Shown here: positions 35,470 to 45,602 of the stretch, piece after piece
How positions within the stretch are numbered: position 1 is the stretch's first letter
Layout: each line of letters begins with the position of its first letter
Position numbers and translations under genes: made by a program
Source: Phytophthora quininea
Lineage: Eukaryota; Oomycota; Peronosporomycetes; Peronosporales; Peronosporaceae
Direction of reading: 5' to 3'
Assembly (NCBI GenBank): GCA_011947345.1
Contig: JAAVTG010001010.1
Location: 1-64,000, forward strand
DNA length: 64,000 bases
The notes under the pieces: model-generated
Databases searched by the model: none
What the model saw: the letters and a program-made list of their open reading frames with translations, nothing else
Told to the model about the DNA's origin: nothing

Positions 35470-35985
35470 CTACTTCACTGCCGGGTAGTCTGCTGCCACT
35501 AGTTTGTGCCGAACTCGCTCCAAAACAAAGACGCCGTTGCGGTTGAATAGGCAGAAGATCCCGAGGCGGGCCTTGTACAGCAAGGCTCGCTCTTTCTTGA
35601 GCTCTTCCATCTGCGTCTGCAGTTGCTGGAGCTGCTGCTCGTGAGTGGAGCGGTTATCCCCCAGCACTCTAAGCAGGTTCCGATGGTCCTCGCGCTCTTC
35701 GACCATCTCGGCCAGGACGGACTGCACGTCGCTCACAACAGAGACGGTGCCAGCCTCCAGCTCGCGCACAAACTCGTTGATGTCATGGATGTGGTCCTTA
35801 CAGTCGTCGATGTCTTCGCTGTACGACTCGATCTCCTCCTTCTCCTCCTCGAGCGCTAGATCCATGTCGCCCAGCTCCATCTCCACCTTGCGGAGGCGCG
35901 TCACCGTGAGCAAAAGAAGCTGCAGGAGAACGTAGCCGGCCACCTTGACGATCTTGTGGGCGTTTTCATCGACGGCCACATCCAT
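35470..35985 (-). CDS. Small coiled-coil protein, paralogue B
   Basis: A 171-residue protein, ATG 35985 to TGA 35470, unbroken. It aligns over its whole length with the product of 28994-29503: shared KVEMELGDMDLALEEEKEEI, YSEDIDDC, EFVRELEAG, LRVLGDNRSTHEQQLQQLQ and CLFNRNGVFVLERVRHKL. An acidic coiled coil is followed by a basic tail. It is on the opposite strand, about 6 kb away, with CFAP57 and an ankyrin fragment between. This points to an inverted duplication of one gene. Function unknown. An INR-FPR promoter match lies 56 bp upstream of the ATG. Confidence 0.85.
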   Translation of the reverse strand: MDVAVDENAHKIVKVAGYVLLQLLLLTVTRLRKVEMELGDMDLALEEEKEEIESYSEDIDDCKDHIHDINEFVRELEAGTVSVVSDVQSVLAEMVEEREDHRNLLRVLGDNRSTHEQQLQQLQTQMEELKKERALLYKARLGIFCLFNRNGVFVLERVRHKLVAADYPAVK

Positions 35986-36040
35986 TCGGGACTGGAGGCT
36001 TGGTGCCGTCCGCGGTTACTTGTCGTGCTGCGCTCGGAGG

Positions 36041-36054
36041 AAATTGAGAAATGG
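36041..36054 (-). promoter_or_regulatory. INR-FPR core promoter of coiled-coil paralogue B
   Basis: On the minus strand it reads CCATTTCTCAATTT, a full match to the core YCATTYYNCAWTTT of the oomycete initiator plus flanking promoter region. The ATG of the gene is at 35985, a typical short leader. Confidence 0.7.
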
Positions 36055-36465
36055 CGAAATACCCGCAACGGGTTCCATGGCGCTGCGGCAGTCACGCAGA
36101 GCGAGAACAGCATCTAATCTCTCGGGAGCAGCAGACACTCTTTGTTTGGTAATAGCGCCGTACGTGTAACACTGTTTCTGCGCAAAGTTGAAGTCGGATC
36201 GGTCTCACGATGGCCAGGATTCAAGGCTCAGGCCGATTTGTTCTGCGATCAAATCGACCTGGAGTCGAGAAATAGGTCCGCTGCTGCGTCTTGAACAACT
36301 TCGCTTCGCGCAATTTTTCCGGTTCAAAATGTTCAAAATTCTGCTGCTGTCAGTGACTAACAATCTCAAGATCGACGTGGAAATGCAGCCAAAGTACTTT
36401 GGTGCGTGTGGCTGGCACGATCGATCGGGTGTTTAGCGCCTTCGCGGTTGTTAGAGAGCGACCAA
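36055..36465. other. Intergenic, nothing recognised
   Basis: Short frames only. It is upstream of coiled-coil paralogue B and of the weak gene candidate at 36466. Confidence 0.45.
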
Positions 36466-37004
36466 CATGAGTCGCAGCATAGCCCTGCAAAGCCCGCAAC
36501 GTGGGCGCCATCATTGAGCGAGCTGCAGCCTTTCCATCGCGTCGTCAAACTGCGCGAGTACGACAACGTGAGACTTGGTTGTACCCACGCAGGTCCAACT
36601 CTCGAAGCTCAGCAACCGAGCGATCGTCAGGATCCTGCACTGGGTATCGCTATCGCTGGATCACAGCGCGCTGCGATTTTTGGCGTCGCGCGTGGAAACC
36701 AGATGCGTCGTCGTTGTATGGCTCGCCTGCGCTGGAGAAAGGTACGCAGATCTCACAAAGACGTCACGAGCGCGCGGTCGTCTGGTCTTGATGGCGCAGA
36801 AAGAGCTGGCGGAGGCAGGACAGCAGTGTGAACGCGCAAGCAGTGCCAGAGGGAGCGGCGACGCTGTCACACAGTGCCACGAAGAATTCGGGGCGTGGCG
36901 TTCGCTTCGACGAGGATGTGTGCGGCATTTTGCGCAAAATTGCTGGTCTTGACACGAAGCCCCGCCACCACACGTTTATGATCGTTCGCGCGTCGAGATG
37001 ATTT
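36466..37004 (+). CDS. Possible small unassigned gene, two exons
   Basis: ATG at 36466 (MSRSIALQSPQRGRHH). Coding-like + frames follow, including SGSCTGYRYRWITARCDFWR then KPDASSLYGSPALEK. A likely intron from ~36737 (G|GTACGC) to ~36845 (AGCAG) joins this to VPEGAATLSHSATKNS, GVRFDEDVCGILRKIAGLD and a stop near 37002. The phase fits across the intron. At least one frameshift is needed near the start. I do not recognise the protein. Confidence 0.3.
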
Positions 37005-37177
37005 TGAGTGGCACCTTTCTGCTTGGGCTTTCCTAACTTGTCAAGCTTGACATGGACTTGACGGCGGTAGCAGCAGAAAAATTCACACGCAGGAATCCTT
37101 GCCTCTTTGATTTGCTTGTATGGATGTTGAGATGCATGTATTTCTACTAGAAAAAATGAAGGAGACAGGGCGTTTTG

Positions 37178-38269
37178 TCAATCGACTTGGTGTCGATCTC
37201 GTTCTAAAACTGCTGCCAGCACGATGGAAACGGGGAAGTGGTCACTGTTGTAGCCGCTGCATGAGGTGGTGTACAGCTCATGGTGGAAGGTCACATTCGA
37301 CACTGCAGAGGACAGAGACTTGGAGACCAAAATGTGGTCTAAACTGCTCACTTCGCTGAGCTCGTACTTGCAGTCTTGGTCCGCGTCATACCACTGGGTG
37401 TAGCGGTCGGACTGGCGAGCTTTGCTAGCCACCTGCACAAAGTTGTCCCCAGTCAGAATGTCGAGGACAGCGCTGATGGGCTTGTGGTTGTTCCTGTCGG
37501 GCACAGCTGAAGACCAATCGTTCATGTCGCCCGTGATAATAGCATGGTGCCCCTCTTTGACAGCCTTGTCAGCTAACCCGGCGAGTACTGTAGCTTGGGC
37601 TTCCCGTTCAAAGCATCGCGCTTTGTTCCGCGGACCAGCCAACAAGTGCGCACCGACCAGCGTAATAGGCTTGGAGAAACCCGACACTTTGAAGGTCGTG
37701 TAGAAGTGCTTTGCCACGCCCTTTTTGTCAGGATAGTCGCTGGAGCTGGAGCTCGGACAAGAGGATCCAGCAACGGGGATGGAGGCCTTGGCATCCGATC
37801 TCTTCAAGTCGACAACGGGGTCGACACGCGTAAGCAGCGCCGAGTTTTGGCCGGTCGATGAGTCCGAGCCCTTGACAAGGTACGGCTTGTAGGTCGAGTC
37901 GCCAAGAGATCTCAGTCTCGTAATAACTGCTTTGAGCACTTTGCAATCTTCGACCTCGTTCAGCTGAAGGATGTCCGAGTTCAGCGCCTTGATGACCGTT
38001 GCAATCTGGTTCACGTGACTTTGAGCCTTGTTGGCTGTCGTCCAGGGGCAGTCCGCGCCAGGACACGCCAGTGTGTGCACCTCATTTCCGAGGAACAGGA
38101 ACTCCGTGTTGAAGGCCGACACTTTCAGTTGAGTTTTGCTGGGCCGGCGATCGCCAGGATTGGCAGGAGCGGAAGCGCATGCCGTGAAAGCGGCATCGAC
38201 AGTATAGGCCGAGATGCTGCAGACAACAGCAAGAGTAATCGCCGTCGCGATGTACGAGAAGAACGCCAT
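37178..38269 (-). CDS. Secreted endonuclease/exonuclease/phosphatase-family protein
   Basis: A 363-residue protein, unbroken. Residues 1-27 (MAFFSYIATAITLAVVCSIS...) are a signal peptide. The rest has the landmarks of the Mg-dependent EEP (DNase I-like) fold: SAFNTEFL, ILQLNEVEDC (catalytic Glu), VGAHLLAGP, IITGDMNDW (Asp/Asn pair), SLDHILVS and YNSDHFPVSI (final catalytic Asp-His). All key residues are present, so it should be an active nuclease or phosphodiesterase outside the cell; the substrate is unknown. Extracellular nucleases could serve phosphate nutrition or counter host extracellular DNA; both are inference. There are several Cys, as in secreted proteins. It is divergent from the acidic-protein gene at 38596. 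A near-perfect INR-FPR promoter lies at 38325-38341. Confidence 0.88.
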   Translation of the reverse strand: MAFFSYIATAITLAVVCSISAYTVDAAFTACASAPANPGDRRPSKTQLKVSAFNTEFLFLGNEVHTLACPGADCPWTTANKAQSHVNQIATVIKALNSDILQLNEVEDCKVLKAVITRLRSLGDSTYKPYLVKGSDSSTGQNSALLTRVDPVVDLKRSDAKASIPVAGSSCPSSSSSDYPDKKGVAKHFYTTFKVSGFSKPITLVGAHLLAGPRNKARCFEREAQATVLAGLADKAVKEGHHAIITGDMNDWSSAVPDRNNHKPISAVLDILTGDNFVQVASKARQSDRYTQWYDADQDCKYELSEVSSLDHILVSKSLSSAVSNVTFHHELYTTSCSGYNSDHFPVSIVLAAVLERDRHQVD

Positions 38270-38324
38270 CTAGGTAGAAGTCGAGTACGTCTCGGGCTGG
38301 GGGCAACGAGTGCGCGTAAAGGGC

Positions 38325-38341
38325 AAAATTCAGGAATGAGG
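38325..38341 (-). promoter_or_regulatory. INR-FPR supra-core promoter of the secreted nuclease gene
   Basis: On the minus strand it reads CCTCATTCCTGAATTTT, matching 14 of 16 positions of the oomycete GCTCATTYYNCAWTTT core promoter. It is 56 bp upstream of ATG 38269. Confidence 0.75.
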
Positions 38342-38595
38342 AAAACGAGAGCTCTCACTTTGCCGAGCACGCCTGCAGCCTGATCCACCTAGATAAGAGT
38401 CAACGATGCATGCCTGAAAAAGATTCCCAGCTTGGAAAGCGCAACACAGGCAGTCTTGGACACCATCTTGCAGGTGTCCCACACGAACAGCGCGAGGTGA
38501 GGCGAGCCACCCACCCAGCGGTTGCAACAACAAAAACAGAACCGAAACTCCTACTGCAAACCGACGGCTTATTCTTTTGGCTACTGCTGGCTACA

Positions 38596-40766
38596 ATGGG
38601 CGACGATCCGTATGATTTTGAGATCGCAATCCCGCGGCTGCGACCAACGCTGGTAAATCAAGACGGACACGACTCAGCAATAGCAATGAAGATGTCAGCG
38701 CTGTCAGTGACAGTCTCAGCAATATGAGCGATTTGAGCAACGACGACGAGAGCGCTCGAAGTTCACGACACCAGGCCGAGACCAGCAGTAAAGGGTCGAC
38801 AAAGAATATTAAGGCTAACAGCACCGCTGCATCGTCAGGAAGTGCACTCGACAGAGCCAAAAACTTTTATCAAAATATTCCACCGTGCCAGCAGCTAACT
38901 CGAACGACTCGAAATCAGCAAAGAGGTAAGGAAGGCGGTATCGCTTCCTCATCTGTGTGCTTTCAGATCATCTGCTGACCAGTGTGCATGAATTTAATCC
39001 AGCTCTCGCAGTCGGCTGGTCGATTTGGATTCAGATGACGAGGATTTCTCGTTACAGTCGTCGTCTGATGAAAAGGAGGCTACTGGTGCTAACAGTGATA
39101 TGAAAGGCTCTGAGCACCATGATGTCGATGCTTCAAACAGCGATGGGGATGAGAGCAGCCGGACTAGTGATCATGCCCCACCTCCTTGCATCAAAAGTTC
39201 ACTTGGGGCAAGTACAAACCCGAGAAAGTGGTACGAAGAAGAACAAAGCATCGGAAACCACGAAGACGAGAGCGTTGAGTCGCTCGGCAGTTTATCTGAT
39301 GAAGAGTTTACGATGCCGCCTCCTGCCGTTATCACAGCGTCGCATGCGGCCCGCCAAGACGATCGCGACGATCATTATTACGATTCCTTTCACGAAGAGA
39401 GCATACCGAGCCAAAGCAGTGTTCTTGACAGCCAAAGTCTCGTCACGCCAAAGTTTACCGCAGTTGGCTCCGTCCACCAATCCATTGCATCAGAAAGTGG
39501 TGTCTATGATGAGGACGCATTTGAAGAAGAGGAGTCGACAACGGCAAGATCCAAATTGACTATCGCAGCAGAGCCTATTACGAACTTGAGTGTGGAAGTA
39601 CCGCGTACTACTGAGAAAGCTGAAGGTGATTTCGACTACTCGATGGATTTTTCTGACGATGAGGAAGCAGAACAAGCGCCAATGCATGTGCAGACGCTAC
39701 CGTCTATTAATGATAAGCCACTTCACGATCGATCCCCCGACCAGAGTGATGAAGAGTCCGAAGAACACAGTTCCTACTTGGGTTCTGACCATGACGGGAA
39801 TGAAGGGAATCAGGATCTTGAAGCCCAACCAACCGACAACCACCAACAAGAAGCAGAGTTAATTGCAACTACTACTTACGAGGCTCCCAAAAATGAGGTG
39901 CTTTCCTCGGACATCTCTTCACAACGAGATTTGGTAATCAAAAACAGAGAGCATCCAGTATCTGCCATCGAGGAGTATTCAACCACCAGCTTGAAAACAA
40001 GTAACGACGGGTACTCTTCGCTTCCGGAAAATCAAGGAAAATCACAAGCCACTGTCGCAGCGAGAACTACGCCTCCAAGCACACCGCAGGGTGACGAAGC
40101 TGTTACCACTGGGATTCCAAAGGAGAAAAAGCGTCCGCGCGTGACAATCGTCCGCGACTTCGAACTGGATGCAAGCCAACCAGTGGAGATGAAAGACGCC
40201 AGCACTCAATTTACTGGAAATCATGCTGCAATCCAAACCGATTTAATCCCAGATGGAATGCACAATTTATTAGCAAAATCGGCTCCAGTTCCAGCAACAC
40301 CGGAAAACGCGAAAGAAAGTGTTCACATCCCTCCAAGCGATACTAACACAAGTAACACCCCAAGTGAGCAGCCACCGCCTCCCCGGTCACGCCGCTGCTT
40401 GGATCTTCAATGTACAATCTTGATGCATTCAGGCTACCAATTACAGCATCAACCTCAGTTTACAAGCAGCAGCTACTCGCACTACAAGAGCAAATTCTTC
40501 AGAAAAACACGAGACCGAAAGAATTGTTCAGGATCGGATGTCTTTCCAATATTCCACTTTCAAAGGCACTGAGAGGGTACGTCAACGATGTCGAATCCTA
40601 TTCACCGCAGGAAACTAACGTTTGTATTCTTGGCACACGACAGTTCATTGCAGCTCGACGAGCGCAGAAGCTGGAGCTATGGGAAGCTCTCATGCGGGTC
40701 GATCCGGCACTTGACGAACGGAAAGCTCGTGAGGTGGCGCGCCTTGCTCAGGCCACGTCAACGTAA
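38596..40766 (+). CDS. Large acidic, Ser-rich, mostly disordered protein
   Basis: Starts MGDDPYDFEIAIPRLRPTL (38596). After a one-base shift near 38683 it continues SNEDVSAVSDSLSNMSDLSN. A likely intron (donor AGAG|GTAAGG 38937, branch TGCTGAC, acceptor ~39002 or 39011; the phase needs one base) leads to RLVDLDSDDEDFSLQ. A long stretch rich in Asp, Glu, Ser and Thr follows to ~40330, then a Pro run (QPPPPRS). One more shift (~40395) opens a helical, conserved-looking C-terminus: NLDAFRLPITASTSVYKQQL, LGTRQFIAARRAQKLELWEA, ARKxREVARLAQ. No signal peptide or membrane segment. Family not recognised. Such a layout is seen in cytoskeletal and ciliary linkers, but that is a guess. It ends 48 bp from the convergent EF-hand gene. 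Confidence 0.7.
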
Positions 40767-40814
40767 TGTTAGCGGTGAGGATCGAAGCAATTTCTGGAAC
40801 ATAAAATCCCATGT

Positions 40815-43800
40815 TTAAGATCCTCCTTTTACAACAAGCTGGGCGAGAAACTCTTGGTAGTCGACAGTTCCGGATTGGTCTTGATCAAAAGCGTCCAGTA
40901 GTCGAGCAGCCTCGCCGCGAGAGAATTCACAATCCAGCACTAACTTGACAAATTGAGCTTCATTCAAGATGCCTTCCTTGTCGAGGTCGTATTCTCGAAA
41001 CACACTCTGCACTGTTCCGTGCGTGGAGAGGATTCGTTCGAGCATCGATTTCTTCAGCATTTCTAACGATGGGGCCTTCTGCGGTTTAGGAGGAGGCGAT
41101 CGCCGGTAGTGGGGCTTAGGCTTTGAAGACAATCCTTTCCCAGTCACCCGTTTTCCACTGGTCTTCGAGTTAGTTCCACCTCCACCTCCTGTGCCACCGC
41201 TCTCTTTGAATGCACCAAAGCCAGCAATAAATTCTTTGTAATCGATGAATCCAGATACGTCACGGTCCAAATGACGAATAACCTTGCGGATCTCCATCTC
41301 GGGTAGCCGGTAAGATTTTAGAACAGCTCGAAACTCTTTGTATTCTAACAGTCCATTGCCGTTGGTATCAAACTTTCGGAATGCTAGCCGCATATCGCGC
41401 GTTTGATGGGCCATCCTCTGCGCGAGCTCGCGTTCAATCTCCAGGATAGAAGCGAGCTCTTCGTCGTCAAAGATTTCGTCTGGAGCTGCTGCCACCATCG
41501 CACTCAAATCGACCGTTGTGCTTCCTAAGCCCAATCGCAAAGGGTTAAAGACGACCGAGAATTCCTCAAGCGAGATGGTCCCCGATCCATCGGTATCGAG
41601 TCGTCGAATCAAGAGGTCGATGTCTTCATTTTTCACAATTCCGTAACGTTTCATGAAATGGGAGAATTCCTCATGATCTAGATCGCCATTGCCATCGGTG
41701 TCATATTGATAAAACGCTGTCTCGATAGACTCGTGGCAGCTAAGCACCTTCTTCATCCACTTCACTTGGAGATCCCGTAAACGAGCGCCTCGGGCATTTT
41801 TTGCCTCTTTGGGTGAGGTCTCTTTGACAACTGAAGATCGACGAGGGATATCCTCTGGTACACGTTGCTTTTTAATGATACGAGCTTCATCGAAGACCGC
41901 TGCAAATTTCTCGTACTCGACGACGTCGTTGTTATCGACATCAAGTTTCTTCATTAGCGCCGCAATGTCCTCTTCGTCGAAGATCCCAAACTCGTTCATC
42001 AGTTTGGTGAACTCGTCCCGAGTAATTCCTCCGTCGTGATCTCTATCCACAGCTGCAAATGCCGAACTCACGGACGAGTGACTCGCCAAAGCGTTCGAGA
42101 TCCATTTTTCTTCAAGAGAACGCAGTCGAGCTGCCTCATTACCCTTATTGAGGGTCGATGTAGCAGGTACCTTTGTGGTCGGATTGACATCCTGGACACG
42201 ACGAGTGGTGACTCGCTGAGCACTGCTTTTTGACTTTTGCTCATCGGTGTCATCACTCTGAGGAGGATTCCCTCGAGCAGCAACAAGTTGGGGCACATGC
42301 TTGTGACGAACAAGACGCTGCTCGTTGAAAACCGAGAGAAACTCTTGCAAGTCAATCATACCAGAATTATCCACGTCCAACCGCTTCAAAAGCATGGTAA
42401 TGCTGGCCTCATTTGTCATACCATACTGGCCCATAAAGTCTCGAAATTGCTCAAAGTCCATTTTGTTTCGGTTGTCCTGGTCAAACTCTTTAAACGCAGC
42501 CCGTATCGAATCGTGTCTTCGTAAAATCTTCTCCATCAGTTGCAGCTCCTGTTCTTGTAGCTCAGCAAGTCTGGATCTTGCACTACGATCCACCTCTGTT
42601 TGGGGAGTACTTTTCATCGTTCGTACTGACGTGGATTCGTCATCACTACTAACACCGCTGTACGGATTAAATGTCGACACTTGTCGTTGTTTGTTGCTCT
42701 TGAGTGAAGGCTTTATCCGACGCTCGTACACACGAGCAAATTCGTTAAAGCGGATTGACCCTCTTCCAACCTCGTCCATTTCTTCGATTAATGCATCGAT
42801 CTCTTCGTCGTCAGTCACGCCAGATTCATTCATTAGCCTCCTAAACTCTTCATAGTTGAGATCGCCACTCCCATCGTGGCTGTACTTACTGAACAACGCA
42901 GACAACGCGCTATTTTCCACTCGTAGGACTGATGCTGGTACATGCCGCTGTTCTTCACCCGATGCACCCCCTCGGTCTCTTGGATACCGAGTAGCTCAGC
43001 GCAAGTGCGAAAATCGATCTTCTCCGAGTCGTCAGGATCAATTTCCTGCAGCATAGACCGCAATTCGCCCGCTTTTAATTTAATGCCTAGTCCAACAAGG
43101 AGCGCGCCGAATTCTTGGTGGTCCAGGCAGTTGTTGCCACTAACGTCGTAGTGATCGAATTCATCTCGAACATTCCGTGTTTTCCCGTCTCGCTTTGCCT
43201 TCTCCATCGTCTCATCTAGTTTTCGTCGCATGCCTTCACGAATCTGCTGGATATCAATCTGCTTCGGAATCTCAAATTTACGTGTAGTTTGAGCTTGTGC
43301 ATTGTGTGGAAGTGAACTAACAGAACTCCTTGCTGCAGTGTTGGCTGCTAACTGGGCGTTTGGACTGCTAGACACCTTTGCGACAGAGCCCACAGCGTGC
43401 ACCGGTGCAGCAGGCACAACAACCGGTGGCCGATAAAACAGTAATCCTGCAGCAAACTCGTCGTAGTCGACCGTACCTGACGAGTCCTTGTCCAAGAACT
43501 CGATGATGAGCTGCGTCTCCTCTGGAGTGAATTTGTACTTGGCCATGAATCTGCCGAATTCGTCGTAATCGAGAAACCCGCTGTTGTCGACATCGTACTC
43601 CATGAAAACCTCTCGGATAGATTTCCTGCCCATGACTCGCTGCCTCAGTTTGGTGCGAATCACCTCCATGGGGTCAGTCACCTCCACAGTCGGCTTGGCA
43701 GCTGCGGGTTTAGCTTTTGCCTTCGTCTTGGCCACATTTCGCTTCGGACTGTCTCCAAGGTGTGTCAACTGCTGCACCTTTTAGGCGAGTTGCCTCCATT

Positions 43801-44073
43801 GCTTTTGAGGTAGTTCTGTTCGGTCCCCAGTTGAATATCACCCAGGAAGGCGTGGAAAGTGATGCAGTTCTGCCCCCGGTCGTCCAAATGTCGGAGCAAC
43901 AGCTCCGTCTCCGCCTCGAGGAAGTCATGGTCTCTCATGAGCGCTCGAAACTGGTCGAGCGTCAACACCCCCGCTCGGTCTCGGTCGTACAGACGGAAGG
44001 AATCTTTCACGCTCTGCGTCTTGCTCTTGAGCAGAACGCGCTCCAGCACACGGCGATGCAGATCCCGTGCCAT
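40815..44073 (-). CDS. Giant EF-hand protein with nine EF-hand pairs (EFCAB6-like)
   Basis: About 1,087 residues with 18 EF-hand-like motifs in nine pairs. Canonical loops include DVDNSGFLDYDEF, DKDSSGTVDYDEF, DVDNSGMIDLQEF, DRDHDGGITRDEF, DTDGNGDLDHEEF, DTDGSGTISLEEF, DRDVSGFIDYKEF and DQDQSGTVDYQEF. Degenerate ones, such as DDRGQNCITFHAF and DEVGRGSIRFNEF, are usually the partner in a pair. Pairs are separated by basic, Ser/Pro-rich linkers. Many tandem EF-hands without other domains recall EFCAB6, a microtubule protein of cilia, so a flagellar calcium sensor is likely; this is inferred. Two frameshifts interrupt it: 43779-43782 (A4 run) and between ~42905 and 42985. The start is taken at ATG 44073; a frame open from 44230 could extend it after one more shift. 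Confidence 0.85.
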
Positions 44074-44457
44074 TCGGTCGTTGGCTCTGCTTGAGCCATC
44101 CCCGTCGAGCGCGTGCGGACGTCATTGAGGCACCGAGCTGGTCCTGTCGGGCAATGGCATTGAAGCGCAGATGGTTGAACAGGAATAGAGCTCTCGATTT
44201 GGAAGGACGTCGAAGTGGACTGGGAGCCATGTCAACTGAGTCATCATGGCCGTGGTGTCGGAAAGCACTCGCTGGTGATCATCAGTCTGGTTCATTAAGC
44301 TAAAGAAGAGGGGGCGAGCAGAACGAAGCGGCCGCCCCGTGACTACAAGCAAAAACAAAATGTACAAGGCATCCAGCGCAGCTGCCTATCTACTGCAGTG
44401 AGCGTGCGCCGTTCCTCACTCGTCTCGCCTCCTCCTGTGTCTGTTAGCACCTGCCGC

Positions 44458-45565
44458 CTACAGCGTCACGCCTGGCACGGACTGGCCAGGCATCGGGTGC
44501 GACGGGTTAATAGACGTGCCCGGCTCGTATGAGGTGCCCGGCTCGAACGAGGTGCCCGGTTCATACGACTGGTTAGCGTGGGCGGGGCTCGTCATGCTTT
44601 GCGGGACGTTCATTGAGTGCTGCGACTGCTCGAGCTCCACCTGCTGCTTCAACGTGAAGCGCGGCTCGGCCAGAATGGGCACAGAGTCCTGGCGGTTGCG
44701 CGTCTGCGGCGGTCCGCCGGTCACCGAGTCGCTGCGCATCTTGGAGGACGGCGGGGAATAGCAGCAGCTGCCGGAGCTGCCGTCGCTGCCGAGTCCTTGC
44801 GCATGGCCATCACGATCTCTTTCTGGGCACGCTCGACCGCCGTCACGCCGCCCGTACCGGCCGCCACACCGTAGTTGTTGGTGTTAGACCGCGGGGCCTC
44901 GAAAAACATGTCGCTCTGGCGGTCCAAGTCGTCCTGGTCATCGCGCTTGCGCGTACGCACGTAAAGGTGATGACTAGCAGAGCCAGCACCACCACGGCGG
45001 CGACAACCACCGGCACGATCCAGCTCGAGCTGGACTTGCTGCTGGAGTCACCATTGTTGGCGCCCACGCTGCTGCCAGAGCTACTGGGTGCGGCCGTGCC
45101 GTACACGGAGGTGGTGGACGACGAATCCAGCGCCGCCGAGGTCCCCGTGTCACTGGGGGCAGTCGTCGCGGCAGCAACCGTGGCGGCCGGGGCGGCTGTA
45201 GTAGCAGCGGGGGCAGCGGTCGTAGCAGCCGGAGCCGCGGTCGTGGCTGTGGGTGCCTCGGTCGTAGCCGTGGGCGCCTCCGTCGTCGCTGTGGGCGTCT
45301 TGGTGGTAGTGCTCGGCGTCTTCGTGGTCGTCGCGGGGGTCTTGGTCGTCGTGGCCGGCGTGGCCGTCGTCGCGGTGGGCGCCGTCGTGGCCGTCGTGGT
45401 GGTCGCCGAATCCGCGGACGAGTCTGTGGTGGCCGACGACGTTCCCGAGGAGGCCGTCGTGCCCGTGGTGGTTCCTGTGGTGGTAGAGTTGGTGGTCTGC
45501 GCCGTGGCCGCTGCCAGCAGACACAGCGCAAGCACCAGTAACGTACACAGGCGTCTCGCAGCCAT
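44458..45565 (-). CDS. Mucin-like Thr-rich type I membrane glycoprotein
   Basis: About 369 residues. Signal peptide (RRLCTLLVLALCLLAAATAQ), then ~160 residues nearly all Thr, Ala, Ser and Pro with repeats TTKTPATTTKTP, TTEAPTA and TTAAPAA, surely O-glycosylated. One membrane helix (WIVPVVVAAVVVLALLVITF) and a charged cytoplasmic tail (RKRDDQDDLDRQSDMFFEAP) follow, ending in a short repeat (SYEPGTS/SFEPGTS/SYEPGTS). The TTEAPT style resembles the Car/mucin-like proteins of Phytophthora cysts, so a cell-surface coat or adhesion role is likely (inference). Two frameshifts, near 44955-44965 and 44755-44800, split the tail; both are restored by one base. The opposite strand is open over the repeat but only as a Val-rich shadow. 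Confidence 0.8.
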
Positions 45566-45602
45566 ATCGGGTCCTGTGTGTGAGCGGGTGTTTCTCCTTC
45601 GC

